From: Guillardia theta CCMP2712
Taxonomy: Eukaryota; Cryptophyceae; Pyrenomonadales; Geminigeraceae
DNA: 64,000 nt
Assembly: GCF_000315625.1 (NCBI RefSeq)
Contig: NW_005434671.1
Span: forward strand, 954,358 to 1,018,357
Direction of reading: 5' to 3'
The notes beneath the pieces are model-generated. The model was given only the letters and a program-made list of their open reading frames with translations, was not told where the DNA came from and ran no database searches. The stretch's first letter is position 1, and every line of letters starts with the position of its first letter. Made by a program: the position numbers and the translations under genes. Shown here in pieces: positions 34,201 to 43,758 of this stretch.

Positions 34201-36354
34201 GACTTGGATCCTGCACGACAGGCTGTCAAAGAGAGGTCAGGAGCGAAGGTTGTCAAATACTGCGAGCTGGGAAGACGCTCGGCAAACGCTTTCTGATCTT
34301 CTCATGACAGCAGTCAGTTCATGATAAGACCTTTCAACAGCTATACCTTGTTCGCTCCACTCCCAGCCGTGCGAGGGAGAGAGGATCTCATTCCTGCTGC
34401 TGAGCGTCGTGACATCGGGCCCAGTCTGCACCTCTTGACTTCTCGTCGTCACATGCCCTCGTCGGACTTTGATCAGCGGGAGGTCTTTTTCCTCCGGGCG
34501 ATGAGGAGCGTTTGAGGTGGCAGCGAATGCATCGTCGCCGGCGAGGGAGAGAAGGTCTAGCTTGCGAGGGCGACTCTCCTGCTGCTTCTCCCCCTGCATG
34601 ATGTGCGGCCTTACAAACTTGTCGATGTTGAACTGGATCTGTTCCACCAATGTGTCAACACGACAGGATCGCAAACACGACCACCAATGCAGCGATCAAA
34701 GGCACCACAGGCTTTCTCATGCACACCTGAGAGATCTCCATCGGAGGAACGATAGTGTTGAGGGCAACCTCCATCTGATCTACAGTGCTGGCCTCGGAGA
34801 TTCTTCCCTCAAGAGCATTCTGCTCAACGCTCGTGAACAACTGAGGCAGGAGAAGCGAGGAAGGGATCACCTTGATCGACACAAAGAGGGCTGCGCAGAC
34901 CTTGGGTAGGGAAGTTTTCCCGAAGATGAAGATCAGATCCCAGAGGAACAGGGTGACTTCCAGCCTGCAGAAAGACAAAACAGACGTGTATCAAATCAAA
35001 CAGCGCCACAAGCATCAGTGCAGCTAATCTCGACATCATATCACACTATGATCATCTCAACCGATAACATCCTAGCTCTTACCTCACGAAAACTCCAGTG
35101 AACATCCTTTGAACGAGCGGTAAGAGCAGCAAGCTCAGTCCTCCATGCACTTTCATATCCTTTGTCTTTCTCAGATCCCAGATCTTGTGCTTGCTGTGGT
35201 GAACGAGGCTGGAACCCCCAGCTCTCTGCCCAGCAAAGTGCTCGCTCGACGCAACCTTGCTGACCAGCTGATAATACTTCTCGTCCTCCTTGCGGATCAT
35301 CACGGAGACCTGGAGCTCTCAGTCAAGACACATAGACATTCCATCATCTCAAGGCACCTCATCCACAAATTCCCTCCACGCGTTCTGCTGCTGTGCGCTC
35401 TCCGGCTTGCACGTGTCCTCATTCATGAACTCGCTCAGCCCCGTACCCTCCTGCTCGTCCGGTCACAAGGACTCTGCGATGCTCGAGGAGAGCTACCTTC
35501 ATTGCTACGAAGTAGTCAAGGAGCCCCTGCGGCCTCATCCCCTCCCTCAGAAGATCAGAGCTCGTGTCTGCAGGCACCATGGTTGCCACCAGCGGAACGA
35601 CAGCGAACAACCAGGGCGTCACTAAGTCGACCTTGCTGCTTGCTGTGAGGTGTGATATGACTGCAATGATGGCGTTCAGACATGCAAGGGAAGGTCAAGT
35701 CATTGTCTACCTGTTTTCATCAGGTTTGCCCTTTTCGTGACGTTCCTGACCCCCAGCTCATTCAGCAGCTCGCTGCACATTGTCCACAACTACAAGGCTC
35801 GTCAACGATGACAACAAGGTCAGATCACCCTCTCCTTCCATCTCCCACACCTCTGCATCATTCGCGGCGATCTTCAGCGCAACGTCCCCTGAGCTATTCC
35901 GAAGGCTCCCTCGGAGGTACATGCCCCAGACCTGAACCCGCAATGCTGCAGGAAGTCCGTAGAAGCTCAGATGCCGCAGGATGTCGAAACGGTCTGGCCA
36001 TCGCTCAAGAATGGTGCCTGAGATGTTGCCAGCGATGTTCACAAGAATCTCCATCTTGCCAAGAGTCGAGCCTGGCTTGTTCGAATCCCTGATCGACTGC
36101 TCTTGCATGTACCTTTCCGTGATATGTTCAGCCTTGTGAACGAGGCTCTGGTAAGCATCGCTCTCGGGAAGAAACTCGTCTTCAATGGATGAGAACAAGG
36201 CAGACCTCTGCTCTTGGCTGAGATCAGAGAAGATGCTTCTCCCGTTGGTGACCACTCTTTCCTTCATCTCCTCCAGAATGATGGAGACGAGCTCTTCCCA
36301 TTCTTCGGAGTCTTCGAATGACTCTTTGAAGGTGTCAAGCCCTCGTGCTGTCAT
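31284..36354 (-). CDS. large TBC (Rab-GAP-like) protein with GYF_2-like and IQ segments
   Basis: The N-terminal exon (36354-35758) leads into a TBC start: WPDRFDILRHLSFYGLPAAL then RVQVWGMYLRG. Later exons have TBC-like helices (LEVTLFLWDLIFIFG, KVCAALFVSIKVIPS). A middle region (33800-33030) reads NISLQTFYFPPI, VSLTLDLDFNK, FLRKIQESLAAVLRIPS, then LQPGSIIVDFNIHP, the pattern of SEA-like domains. Next is a linker, then a GYF_2-like module: TTKSYFFVEGKERKGPVDFE and LCSLYQEGKIVPETSVWYKS. The C-terminal exon has an IQ-like helix (ATRLQLWWRRILRHRHNL) and stops at 31284. TTTATT at 31047-31052 gives AATAAA. It would act on Rab GTPases if active; I cannot see a clear catalytic Arg finger. A 100-N gap and a duplicated exon interrupt it at 32.7-33.1 kb. 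It may be two genes. Confidence 0.6.
31918..32023. repeat. 36-bp purine minisatellite (about 3 units)
   Basis: Three near-perfect copies of a 36-bp unit AGAGAAAGAAGGAGAGAAAG + AGGATGAGAGAAGAAG in an intron of the TBC-domain gene, surrounded by further GA-rich sequence. Confidence 0.85.
32827..32926. other. assembly gap (100 N)
   Basis: Exactly 100 N. The about 170 bases left of the gap (from about 32657) recur right of it (32927-33096) almost identically, so the gap probably marks two overlapping contig ends rather than missing DNA. Confidence 0.98.
33158..33246. repeat. (GGA)n trinucleotide array
   Basis: GGA repeated about 27 times with one interruption near 33216. On the minus strand it lies in an intron of the TBC-domain gene following donor CAGATGGCAG/GTCAG. 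Confidence 0.85.
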
Positions 36355-36534
36355 CTCCTTGCGGGCTCAGGCAGTTTCATCCTCCCCAGCTGCCATGCCA
36401 GCTACCCTTGCAAGCACGCGCCCGCCCAACTCCTGCCATGTTTGCTCCCTCAGAAACCATGGCATGCAACCAACGATAGACCGAGCAAGCTCACCTCGCG
36501 ACGAGGGACCGGGGCGATTGATGACTCGGCGTCG

Positions 36535-36625
36535 GATCTCGTCAGTGCCGGTGGCACCCCGGCCGCCCGGGCCGCGCCGCCGGGCGGCCCGCCAGTCGGA
36601 CTCCCGGAGTCCGGGAGACCGCTCA
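36535..36625. promoter_or_regulatory. GC-rich palindromic island upstream of TBC gene
   Basis: The island contains CCCCGGCCGCCCGGGCCGCG, CCGCCGGGCGGCCCG and the perfect palindrome GACTCCCGGAGTC, with CTCAGTCCG and GACTCGG at its borders. It sits about 200 bp upstream of the minus-strand TBC gene start. The compositional type is the same as the islands at 11.8, 41.8, 52.6 and 55.2 kb. Confidence 0.5.
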
Positions 36626-36780
36626 GTCCGCCGGAGCCCACCTCAGTGTACGGTCCGAGGCCTGGCCTTCACTCAAAGTGAGGTGTCACATAACAGAGCC
36701 GAAAACGGATCATGATGGTATTCCGAAGTTCTTCATCCCGAGTCCCTGGAAGTCCGGCAACTTCAGCATCGAGCTCGCAC

Positions 36781-36866
36781 TGCTGGGTCTAGCCGTCTTC
36801 CTTGCAGGAGAGGCTTGCGCTTCTGCTGGGTCTAGCCGTCTTCCTTGCAGGAGAGGCTTGCGCTTC
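36781..36866. repeat. 43-bp tandem duplication
   Basis: Two perfect adjacent copies (36781-36823, 36824-36866) of a unit beginning CTGGGTCTAGCCGTCTTCCT. It lies downstream of family copy 1. Confidence 0.9.
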
Positions 36867-37481
36867 TGCTCTTTGTCCTGAACATGCCGTCGCTCCGATG
36901 TGGTGGGAGTAAAGGTTTTCGCATCCTCCTCTTTTCCCATTTTTCTGTTGAGGCGAATTTGTTGCCATTCCCTTTCGACAGTCTGGTTCGAAGCCAGCAT
37001 CACTGCCGCGGCTCCAGGAATATGATCCTGCCCAAGTGGTGAGAGCGCGAGGTGCGCTATGCCACGGCCCCCAGGATAACTTAGTCGTTCTCGCATCGCA
37101 CTGCGGAAGCTGAACCAAGTGGGAGGCGAACAGACTATCGGGGAGCACGCCGATCAAATCGTTTATTGCACACCAATATACATTGAAGCCTTCTTCCCTC
37201 CCCTCTTCACGCCTCGCGTCCCCCCTGCTCTCGTCTACCTCTGCGATCGCCCGCTGCCTCTCCTCGAGCTTCCTCCGCGCAGCAAGGATGTTCTCCAGAC
37301 AGCTCCCCTTGCTCGCCTTGACGATGCCCGGCGGCTGTCTCGGGAGGGCTGGAGCTTGGGGGAGGAGGGGCAGGTCTCCGGCTGATCTCTTGCAGGGGAG
37401 GGCGACGGGGAGCGTGCGGGGAGGAGGGGAGGGAGCGGCGGAGAGGGAGACCTCGGACCAGAGAACGGTTACAGGGCGCAT
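36789..37481 (-). CDS. SCLENILAARRK family, copy 1 (3'-altered)
   Basis: From ATG 37481 it encodes the family protein: MRPVTVLWSEVSLSAAPSPP, a Pro-rich middle, then GIVKASKGSCLENILAARRK and LEERQRAIAEVDESRG. A change in a G-run near 37212 alters the frame, so the usual stop is lost and the frame stays open to 36789. An AATAAA (TTTATT at 37162-37167) lies inside this extension, so the extended C-terminus is doubtful; the copy may be decaying or end by splicing. Upstream about 240 bp (37629-37870) are shared with copy 2. Confidence 0.5.
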   Translation of the reverse strand: MRPVTVLWSEVSLSAAPSPPPRTLPVALPCKRSAGDLPLLPQAPALPRQPPGIVKASKGSCLENILAARRKLEERQRAIAEVDESRGDARREEGREEGFNVYWCAINDLIGVLPDSLFASHLVQLPQCDARTTKLSWGPWHSAPRALTTWAGSYSWSRGSDAGFEPDCRKGMATNSPQQKNGKRGGCENLYSHHIGATACSGQRAEAQASPARKTARPSRSASLSCKEDG

Positions 37482-38491
37482 GGCGTGCGAGAGGCAAGGA
37501 AGGGGGAAGGCAGAGCGAGGACAGGCTGGACGAGGGAGAGGCCGAGGTGATGGACAAGACGAGGCTGGAGAGGAGGGGGCGGGAGAGAGCAGCGAGTCGG
37601 AGCCTGATGAAGGAGTCGAAGGGAAGTAACTCCGGTATGGACATGCAAGTGACACGGACCTGGCACGGATGTTGGATCCGGGATACGAAACGATGTATCT
37701 GTAGATATCTGGTTGGGAAGGGGGTTGCTGACGGAGACATATGGATTCGAACTGAGAGGATTTCGCGGCATTGCAACGAAGGCCCTGGGCACGGACCTGC
37801 AGTGACGAACGTAGATATGGAGGTCTGTATTTTGAGATCTTGGTAGTCAAGTCAGCAACCTCTTGGGAACATCAACTTTTTATGTCAGCATTCTGCCGCT
37901 ACAGGTTGTCGATGGGATGTTTCCGAATGGCAGACTCGGACGTGATCGTCCGACTGTATTGTCATGGTCCATTTACCGCACTATGCTTACCACGTCAGGC
38001 CACCGCCCCGGTCGATCAACCAGTCTCCAGGAACTCCCGGACCAAGGAAGTGTACGGTGTACTTTACCGACTCGAGTGATGCCGGCGGCCCCGACCTGGG
38101 CCCGGCGCTCAGGCTGGCCGCGCGACGGAGCTGTCAGTTGAAGCACCGATTCATGACTTGTCATGCTGATTCAAGGCGCCACAGTCTGAAGGTCGGCGTG
38201 TCCCATGCGAGCATGGCTCGCTGTACGGAGTTGTATGCGATGTTCGTGGAGCACTGCGATTCGTCTCGGACAACTTCAAGCAGAGCCTAAGTGGTATGTG
38301 TTCACTGCTGCACCACAGGCACTCAAACTTCATGTCAGGAGGATCCAGCGGCAAAACTTCGTCATCGAAGCGATACTCTAGTTATATTGTACAGCCATCA
38401 GCACATAGCAAGACAAGCAAGACCCTCGGCTCACATGGATCTTTATTTACAAGCGCTATGTACATTTCCCGCCTATCGTCCCCTCCCCTCC

Positions 38492-38767
38492 TCACGCCTC
38501 GCGTCTCCCCCTACTCTCGTCTACCTCTGCGATCGCCCGCTGCCTCTCCCCGTGCTTCCTCCGCGCAGCAAGGATGTTCTCCAGACAGCTCCCCTTGCTC
38601 GCCTTGACGATGCCCGGCGGCTGTCTCGGGAGGGCTGGAGCTTGGGGGAGGAGGGGAAGGTCTCCGGCTGATCTCTTGCAGGGGAGGGCGACGGGGAGCT
38701 TGCGGGGAGGAGGGGAGGGAGCAGCGGAGAGGGAGACCTCGGACCAGAGAACGGTGACAGGGCGCAT
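38492..38767 (-). CDS. SCLENILAARRK family, copy 2
   Basis: A 91-residue single-exon frame from ATG 38767: MRPVTVLWSEVSLSAAPSPP at the start, KGSCLENILAARRKHGERQR near the end, finishing EVDESRGRREA. AATAAA on this strand at 38457-38452 lies about 40 bp after the stop. It shares its upstream region (about 38840-39050) with copy 1 in direct orientation, so the pair arose by tandem duplication of about 1.2 kb. No signal peptide, membrane segment or known domain. Function unknown. Confidence 0.6.
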   Translation of the reverse strand: MRPVTVLWSEVSLSAAPSPPPRKLPVALPCKRSAGDLPLLPQAPALPRQPPGIVKASKGSCLENILAARRKHGERQRAIAEVDESRGRREA

Positions 38768-39361
38768 GCAAGACGAGGCTGGAGAGGAGGGGGCGGGAGA
38801 GAGCAGCGAGTCGGAGCCTTATGAAGGAGTCGAAGGGAAGTAACTCCGGTATGGACATGCAAGTGACACGGACCTGGCACGGACGTTGGATCCGGGATAC
38901 GAAACGATGTATCTGTAGATATCTGGTTGGAATGGGGGTTGCTGACGGAGACGTATGGATTCGAACTGAGAGGATTTCGCGGCATTGCAACGAAGGCCCT
39001 GGTCACGGACTAGCTGCTGCTTACAGCCGTCAGCAACCTCTTGGGAACATCACTGCGAAGGAGGTCCGTGTGATAGGGACGTTTTATGTCACAGACGCCT
39101 CCGTAAAGACGCCGCCGGATGCGAAGGTTGTTAGTAGATGAAAAGTGGTGGAGTCCGTGCTATGTATGAAGTCTTACGAGGAATCGTTGTACTTTTACTC
39201 TGTTCCAGGAACATGAGATATGCTCTAGTAGTGAGAGGCTTGCGCCGTGACTCACTTCGGAACAAGTCCGTCACGAGGCTGACAATGATGTCCTTGTGAC
39301 TATCCTCGACTGACCTCTTGAAGGAGACTCGTGCTCTGGTCTGCCTCCTGCCACCAGCTTC

Positions 39362-39655
39362 ATGCGCTCCCTCACCATCCGCTGGTCCGAGGTCTCTGTC
39401 TCCGCCGCTCCTCATCCCCGCTGTCCCTTCTTGCGCGCTGTCGCTCCAGCTGGCCCCGCATGTAGGAGAAGAGCGGACGAGTCTAAGGGGAGCATGACGT
39501 CCACGAGCTGCCTTGAGAACATTCTAGCGGCGAGGAGAAAACATCAGGAAAAGCATCAAGCCCTTCGAACGTCCAAGCACGAGCAAGGGAAGAAAGTGGG
39601 TTCAGAGATGGATAGCCGAGGACGGGGAATGGACACGACGACATGTAAATGCTAG
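39362..39655 (+). CDS. SCLENILAARRK family, copy 3 (diverged)
   Basis: A 97-residue frame in inverted orientation relative to copies 1 and 2. The two family blocks survive: MRSLTIRWSEVSVSAAP at the start and TSCLENILAARRKHQEKHQA later, while the Pro-rich middle is replaced by a different basic stretch. The tail is new (SEMDSRGRGMDTTTCKC). AATAAA at 39662-39667 follows the stop closely. Conservation of just the two terminal blocks in this frame argues that this, and not the antisense frame, is the coding strand. Confidence 0.6.
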   Translation: MRSLTIRWSEVSVSAAPHPRCPFLRAVAPAGPACRRRADESKGSMTSTSCLENILAARRKHQEKHQALRTSKHEQGKKVGSEMDSRGRGMDTTTCKC

Positions 39656-40004
39656 AATGTAAATAAACTCTTTGCACTTAAAGACAGAAAGACATCATAT
39701 CTCCCAAGAAGAGCCAAATACAGTCAACCTGAGCTTCATGCCTCCCTGTGCTTATTTCCAAGATGCCGCTATCAGCTTGTCCAATGCCATACCAGGTCTT
39801 ATTTTTTATCATCTTGACGAGCTCGTGGGAAAGCAAGAGTAATGTTTTTCTTGTTGGTCATCAGTCGATGAGATCTTCTTTCCTCTTCAGAGAATCTCAC
39901 GCCGCAGATGATCTTAGTATGTCAACAGGATCATCAAACTGCAGATAGCAGACTGAGGTACCAGGCGGTTTGCACCATGCTGCCATCCCTCCTCCTCCTC
40001 ATCA

Positions 40005-41522
40005 TCAACTGTCCGCATTCTTGAGCAGCTGAGGTGTCTCTTTCCAAAGAGGGAACAACCCTCGTGAGTCGTTCTCCTGGAATCTGTTCCGCACGCTGTC
40101 GATGCCTTGCGCCCTGTTGACTTTCCCTGTCTGCAGGCACATAAGAGGAGTGTCGTGATGCTTGTCTCTCCTCCACGGGTCAGCCTGGTGCTCCAGCTGG
40201 ACCTTGACTACATCTCTCTGCCCGTAGTAGGACGCAATGTGCAGCGTTGCCGAATTTCTTTTCCCTCACCTTCACGTCCACTCCAAACTTGGACAGGAGC
40301 AACTTAGCCTCGGATCTTTGGTCTGCCGTACTTAGCCGAAACATGAAGGTGAGGAGCGTTTTCAGATGTTTGCAGAGCTTCTGATCCTCATGGATACTTG
40401 CATCACTCACTACCTTCAACCACAAAAACCTGCACATGGTGCTGCACATGGTGCTGTATTCTTGCAGGAAGCTTTTCATGTGCATGTTGAAGTCGTCACT
40501 GTTGCCCTCATTTCCGGTGACGATAACTTCGTAGTCGATCTGTTCATCTTCAGAGTCACCGGCATCGCTCACTTCAGACTGACTGACTGTCTCCTCATCC
40601 GAGAGCTCACTCTTGTCTCCTGCTGGGGAGCAAAGGTGCGCTGTGCATACTGACATCTCCCTCATTTGCCTTAAATAGTTTTCCACCACCTACTCACAAT
40701 TCATATTCGAAAGATATCGAGCCATCTTCGCGAGCCAGTCCTCGTTAAGGGATGAAGTCACTGGTGTTGCTTCTTCTCCCTGTATTGCTTCTCCATCTTC
40801 TTCCATCTCTTCTGCCTCCTCCTCAGGCCTTGAAAGACAGAAAGCTGAAGCATCTCAATGACCGTACAACTTGTACCCACTGAACATCTTCTTGCTTTAG
40901 CCATGGAAGTCGACAAAGATTGATGTCCGACAAGACCGTCATACAATTTCTCTGTGAACTCAATCGCTTTATCATCTTCCAAGCCTCCTTTGTGTCCGAT
41001 CGAAAAGTCAACAATCTTTGCCAGTTTCCTTTTATGTTCGTTGGAAGCACATGCGTTGAACACCACCAGCTGCGCTTGGGCAGCTCCCTCCTTCTCTGCC
41101 TGCAGATTGTGAGCACTGACAGCGTCCATGATGGTTTCAGAAACGACAATATTTCGGAAGAGGCCGATTGCTTCATTCCCTGCATGGCAACTGAAGTGAA
41201 GAATGAGAGGATGGCGATTATTGAAGTCTGTGCCGCTCAGGATGGCATGAACGTAACGGATACCTCCACTTAACTGCGCGCAGGACAATTCCCCCGCCCC
41301 ATGCCAGGAGGCCTTGAGCTGACGAAAGATCCTGGACCGGATGCGTTTACAAGTCGGATCACCTGAGACGTCTTGCGAGGCCGTGAGACCATCCAGCGCT
41401 GCCGTTTCCTTGTTCGCCGAGCGATCCGCCAACCACCACAGAAAGCGCATCCTGCAAGAGGCCATCAGTGCTGGCGATGATGGGAAGAAAGGCCTTTGGC
41501 GGGACGTGCTGAGCATATGCAT
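40005..41522 (-). CDS. CHAT-protease / ankyrin-repeat fusion with apparent frameshift
   Basis: The N-terminal half is a CHAT-type (caspase-like) domain: RMRFLWWLADRSANKETAAL, then HPLILHFSCHAGNEAIGL with the candidate catalytic His, then LVVFNACASNEHKRKLAKIV with the candidate catalytic Cys, then FSIGHKGGLEDDKAIEFTEK. After a 32-nt intron (GTACAAG...CTTCAG, about 40877-40846) the frame passes into an acidic linker (RPEEEAEEMEEDGEAIQGEE) and LNEDWLAKMARYLSNMN; a second intron leads to SELSDEETVSQSEVSD and helical sequence. Ankyrin motifs follow: EAKLLLSKFGVDVKVREKKF, then, in another frame, LHIASYYGQRDVVKVQLEHQ and HHDTPLMCLQTGKVNRAQ, ending at TGA 40005. The frame change at about 40236 looks like loss of two bases from a GCGC. 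CHAT domains are cysteine proteases known from bacterial defence and cell-death proteins. The start ATG 41522 is tentative. Confidence 0.72.
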
Positions 41523-41734
41523 TACGATGCCCTCGGATCTTCCGCTGTGCTGCTGATTTCAGTTTGCTCCGAGCGAGGTCCGGTATTCAGTCCATCATTG
41601 TCAAAAACAAGTGACATGCTGAAGTCCAGGATTAACCCATGCCATCCACCTCCAGTCTCCTGCAGTTGCGAAAGTACTGATATGTCTCAAGGGAGGAAAG
41701 AGGAAGCCTCTCGCTCCCTCCCGGCCGGCGGAGT

Positions 41735-41900
41735 CCGACTCGGAACTCAGCGGCGGGCCGCCATATGTCAACGTCAAGTGCGGCCGCGGCCGCCAAGCCT
41801 TGAAGGGTGGCCCGGGCCCGGGCCCGGGGGGGAGGGGACTGAGTGAGCGTTCGAAACGGACTCGGAACGAGCGTGACGGGCCCGGGGCCTTGCTGGGCCC
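41735..41900. promoter_or_regulatory. GC-rich palindromic island between CHAT-ANK gene and copy 4
   Basis: Contains GCGGCCGCGGCCGC, a run GGCCCGGGCCCGGGCCCGGG and GGGACTGAGTGAG, then GGGCCCGGGGCCTTGCTGGGCCC. The last part is repeated upstream of family copies 5 and 8 (about 43070 and 46145). It lies in the divergent space between the CHAT/ankyrin gene (-) and copy 4 (+). Confidence 0.5.
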
Positions 41901-42029
41901 TCAGCATGTCGCACCTGTCATGCGTTGCTGACGACCCAGTGACTTTGGGCTAGTGCTAACCACACGGGGTATCCTCTATCACCGCTTCAAGTGTCTGAGT
42001 GAAAGAGTCTGATACAGGATATTTTATGT

Positions 42030-42219
42030 CAGCGACCTCGTGACCGTTTGAGTCTATAGTGATAGGCTACCTTCGGACCATCTGTCCGACCATTCTAGAA
42101 TCTCCGGACGTGGCCTCCGTGTGAGCTTTGATGCCACTCGGGCTCAATGTTCCTCTAAACTCGTCGCCGGATGTTTACTACAGTGACTGATGATTCCAAA
42201 AACGGTCACGAGGTCGCTG
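42030..42219. repeat. 190-bp element with 20-bp inverted termini (upstream of copy 4)
   Basis: The ends CAGCGACCTCGTGACCGTTT (42030-42049) and AAACGGTCACGAGGTCGCTG (42200-42219) are perfect inverted repeats. The same element occurs at 43221-43410, 45102-45292 and 46296-46485. The interior carries TTCGGACCATCTGTCCGACC and TTCTAGAA. It ends about 95 bp before the ATG of copy 4, so it may be a promoter module or a captured MITE-like element. Confidence 0.85.
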
Positions 42220-42312
42220 CGTGACCAGGCAGAGCCGCATTCCCCTTGACTTCTTCAACCACTCCGCTGCACCTCAACTTCCCCTCAACCACCAGCGCCG
42301 CCAAGACTCGCC

Positions 42313-42567
42313 ATGCGCCCTGTCACCGTTCTCTGGTCCGAGGTCTCCCTCTCCGCCGCTCCCTCCCCTCCTCCCCGCGCGCTCCCCGTCGCCCTCCCTT
42401 GCAAGAGATCAGCCGGAGACCTGCCCCTCCTCCCCCAAGCTCCAGCCCTCCCGAGACAGCCGCCGGGCATCGTCAAGGCAAGCAAGGGGAGCTGTCTGGA
42501 GAACATCCTTGCTGCGCGGAGGAAGCTCGAGGAGAGGCAGCGGGCGATCATCGGATTGCAGAGGTAG
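42313..42567 (+). CDS. SCLENILAARRK family, copy 4 (short C-terminus)
   Basis: An 84-residue frame from ATG 42313, with MRPVTVLWSEVSLSAAPSPP and KGSCLENILAARRKLEERQR as in other copies. An 8-bp insertion (ATCGGATT within GCGATC...GCAGAGG) changes the tail to AIIGLQR and an early stop. AATAAA at 42636-42641. It shares this tail with copies 5 and 8. Unknown function. Confidence 0.58.
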   Translation: MRPVTVLWSEVSLSAAPSPPPRALPVALPCKRSAGDLPLLPQAPALPRQPPGIVKASKGSCLENILAARRKLEERQRAIIGLQR

Positions 42568-43220
42568 ACGAGAGTAGGGGGAGACGCGAGGCGTGAGGAG
42601 GGGAGGGGACGATGGGCATGTACATAGCGCTTGTAAATAAAGATCCATGTGAGCTGAGATCGTGAGCGACAGGACATGCAGCACGGCACTCCACCAGAGT
42701 TGAGCGATGCCATTGCAGACAGCCGTGCAGACGGAGATGGCAGGAGCCCTGACTTGTTTGTACCTTGTTGAGCAGGAACGTCATTCATTGTCCGTGACTT
42801 TGAGTCAGTCGACGATGAGGCGTCTCAAGATGTGGAGACACGAGAGGGATAAGAAGCTTTCCGTTTTTGAAAGCGACGTTGGTTTTGTGTGCATGATCTT
42901 CAATTGTTTTCTTCCTTGACGGAAACACAATCGAAGAGAGCAACTCACTTGCGTTGGTTCGGAGAGTCAAGCTTCTTTTATCAGAACACTTGCGAAATGA
43001 ACTCCACTCAGACAAGATGATACTCGCATCATTCAGCATATGCAAATTTGGACTCGGAACGAGCGTGAGGGCCCGGGGCCTTGCTGGGCCCTCAGCATGT
43101 CGCACCTGTCATGCGTTGCTGACGACCCAGTGACTTTGGGCTAGTGCTAACCACACGGGGTATCCTCTATCACCGCTTCAAGTGTCTGAGTGAAAGAGTC
43201 TGATACAGGATATTTTATGT

Positions 43221-43410
43221 CAGCGACCTCGTGACCGTTTGAGTCTATAGTGATAGGCCACCTTCGGACCATCTGTCCGACCATTCTAGAATCTCCGGAC
43301 GTGGCCTCCGTGTGAGCTTTGATGCCACTCGGGCTCAATGTTCCTCTAAACTCGTCGCCGGATGTTTACTACAGTGACTGATGATTCCAAAAACGGTCAC
43401 GAGGTCGCTG
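43221..43410. repeat. 190-bp inverted-terminus element (upstream of copy 5)
   Basis: Second occurrence of the element described at 42030, nearly identical, 1,191 bp further on and again about 95 bp upstream of a family ATG. Confidence 0.85.
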
Positions 43411-43503
43411 CGTGACCAGGCAGAGCCGCATTCCCCTTGACTTCTTCAACCACTCCGCTGCACCTCAACTTCCCCTCAACCACCAGCGCCGCCAAGACTC
43501 GCC

Positions 43504-43758
43504 ATGCGCCCTGTCACCGTTCTCTGGTCCGAGGTCTCCCTCTCCGCCGCTCCCTCCCCTCCTCCCCGCGCGCTCCCCGTCGCCCTCCCTTGCAAGAGAT
43601 CAGCCGGAGACCTGCCCCTCCTCCCCCAAGCTCCAGCCCTCCCGAGACAGCCGCCGGGCATCGTCAAGGCAAGCAAGGGGAGCTGTCTGGAGAACATCCT
43701 TGCTGCGCGGAGGAAGCTCGAGGAGAGGCAGCGGGCGATCATCGGATTGCAGAGGTAG
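43504..43758 (+). CDS. SCLENILAARRK family, copy 5 (short C-terminus)
   Basis: Same 84-residue product as copy 4, encoded in a 1,191-bp tandem unit. AATAAA lies about 80 bp after the stop (about 43836). The downstream flank diverges from copy 4 after about 43935, where it loses the segment encoding a run around CTTGTTTGTACC. Confidence 0.58.
   Translation: MRPVTVLWSEVSLSAAPSPPPRALPVALPCKRSAGDLPLLPQAPALPRQPPGIVKASKGSCLENILAARRKLEERQRAIIGLQR

Noticed and set aside
37625-38440. Possible CRISPR-like or regularly spaced repeats in the duplicated region
   Set aside because: Repeats are kilobase-scale gene duplications, not short spaced repeats; the genome is eukaryotic.
38574-38843. Long plus-strand frames (starting MFSRQLPLLALTMPGGC) antisense to the family genes
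   Set aside because: They are the reverse of the MRPVTV frame; polyadenylation signals and the diverged copy 3 support the other strand.
42707-42919. Frame MPLQTAVQTEMAGAL, repeated at 45782
   Set aside because: Repeated only because the DNA is duplicated; it starts after the family AATAAA, has no domain and is broken in the copy 5 flank.
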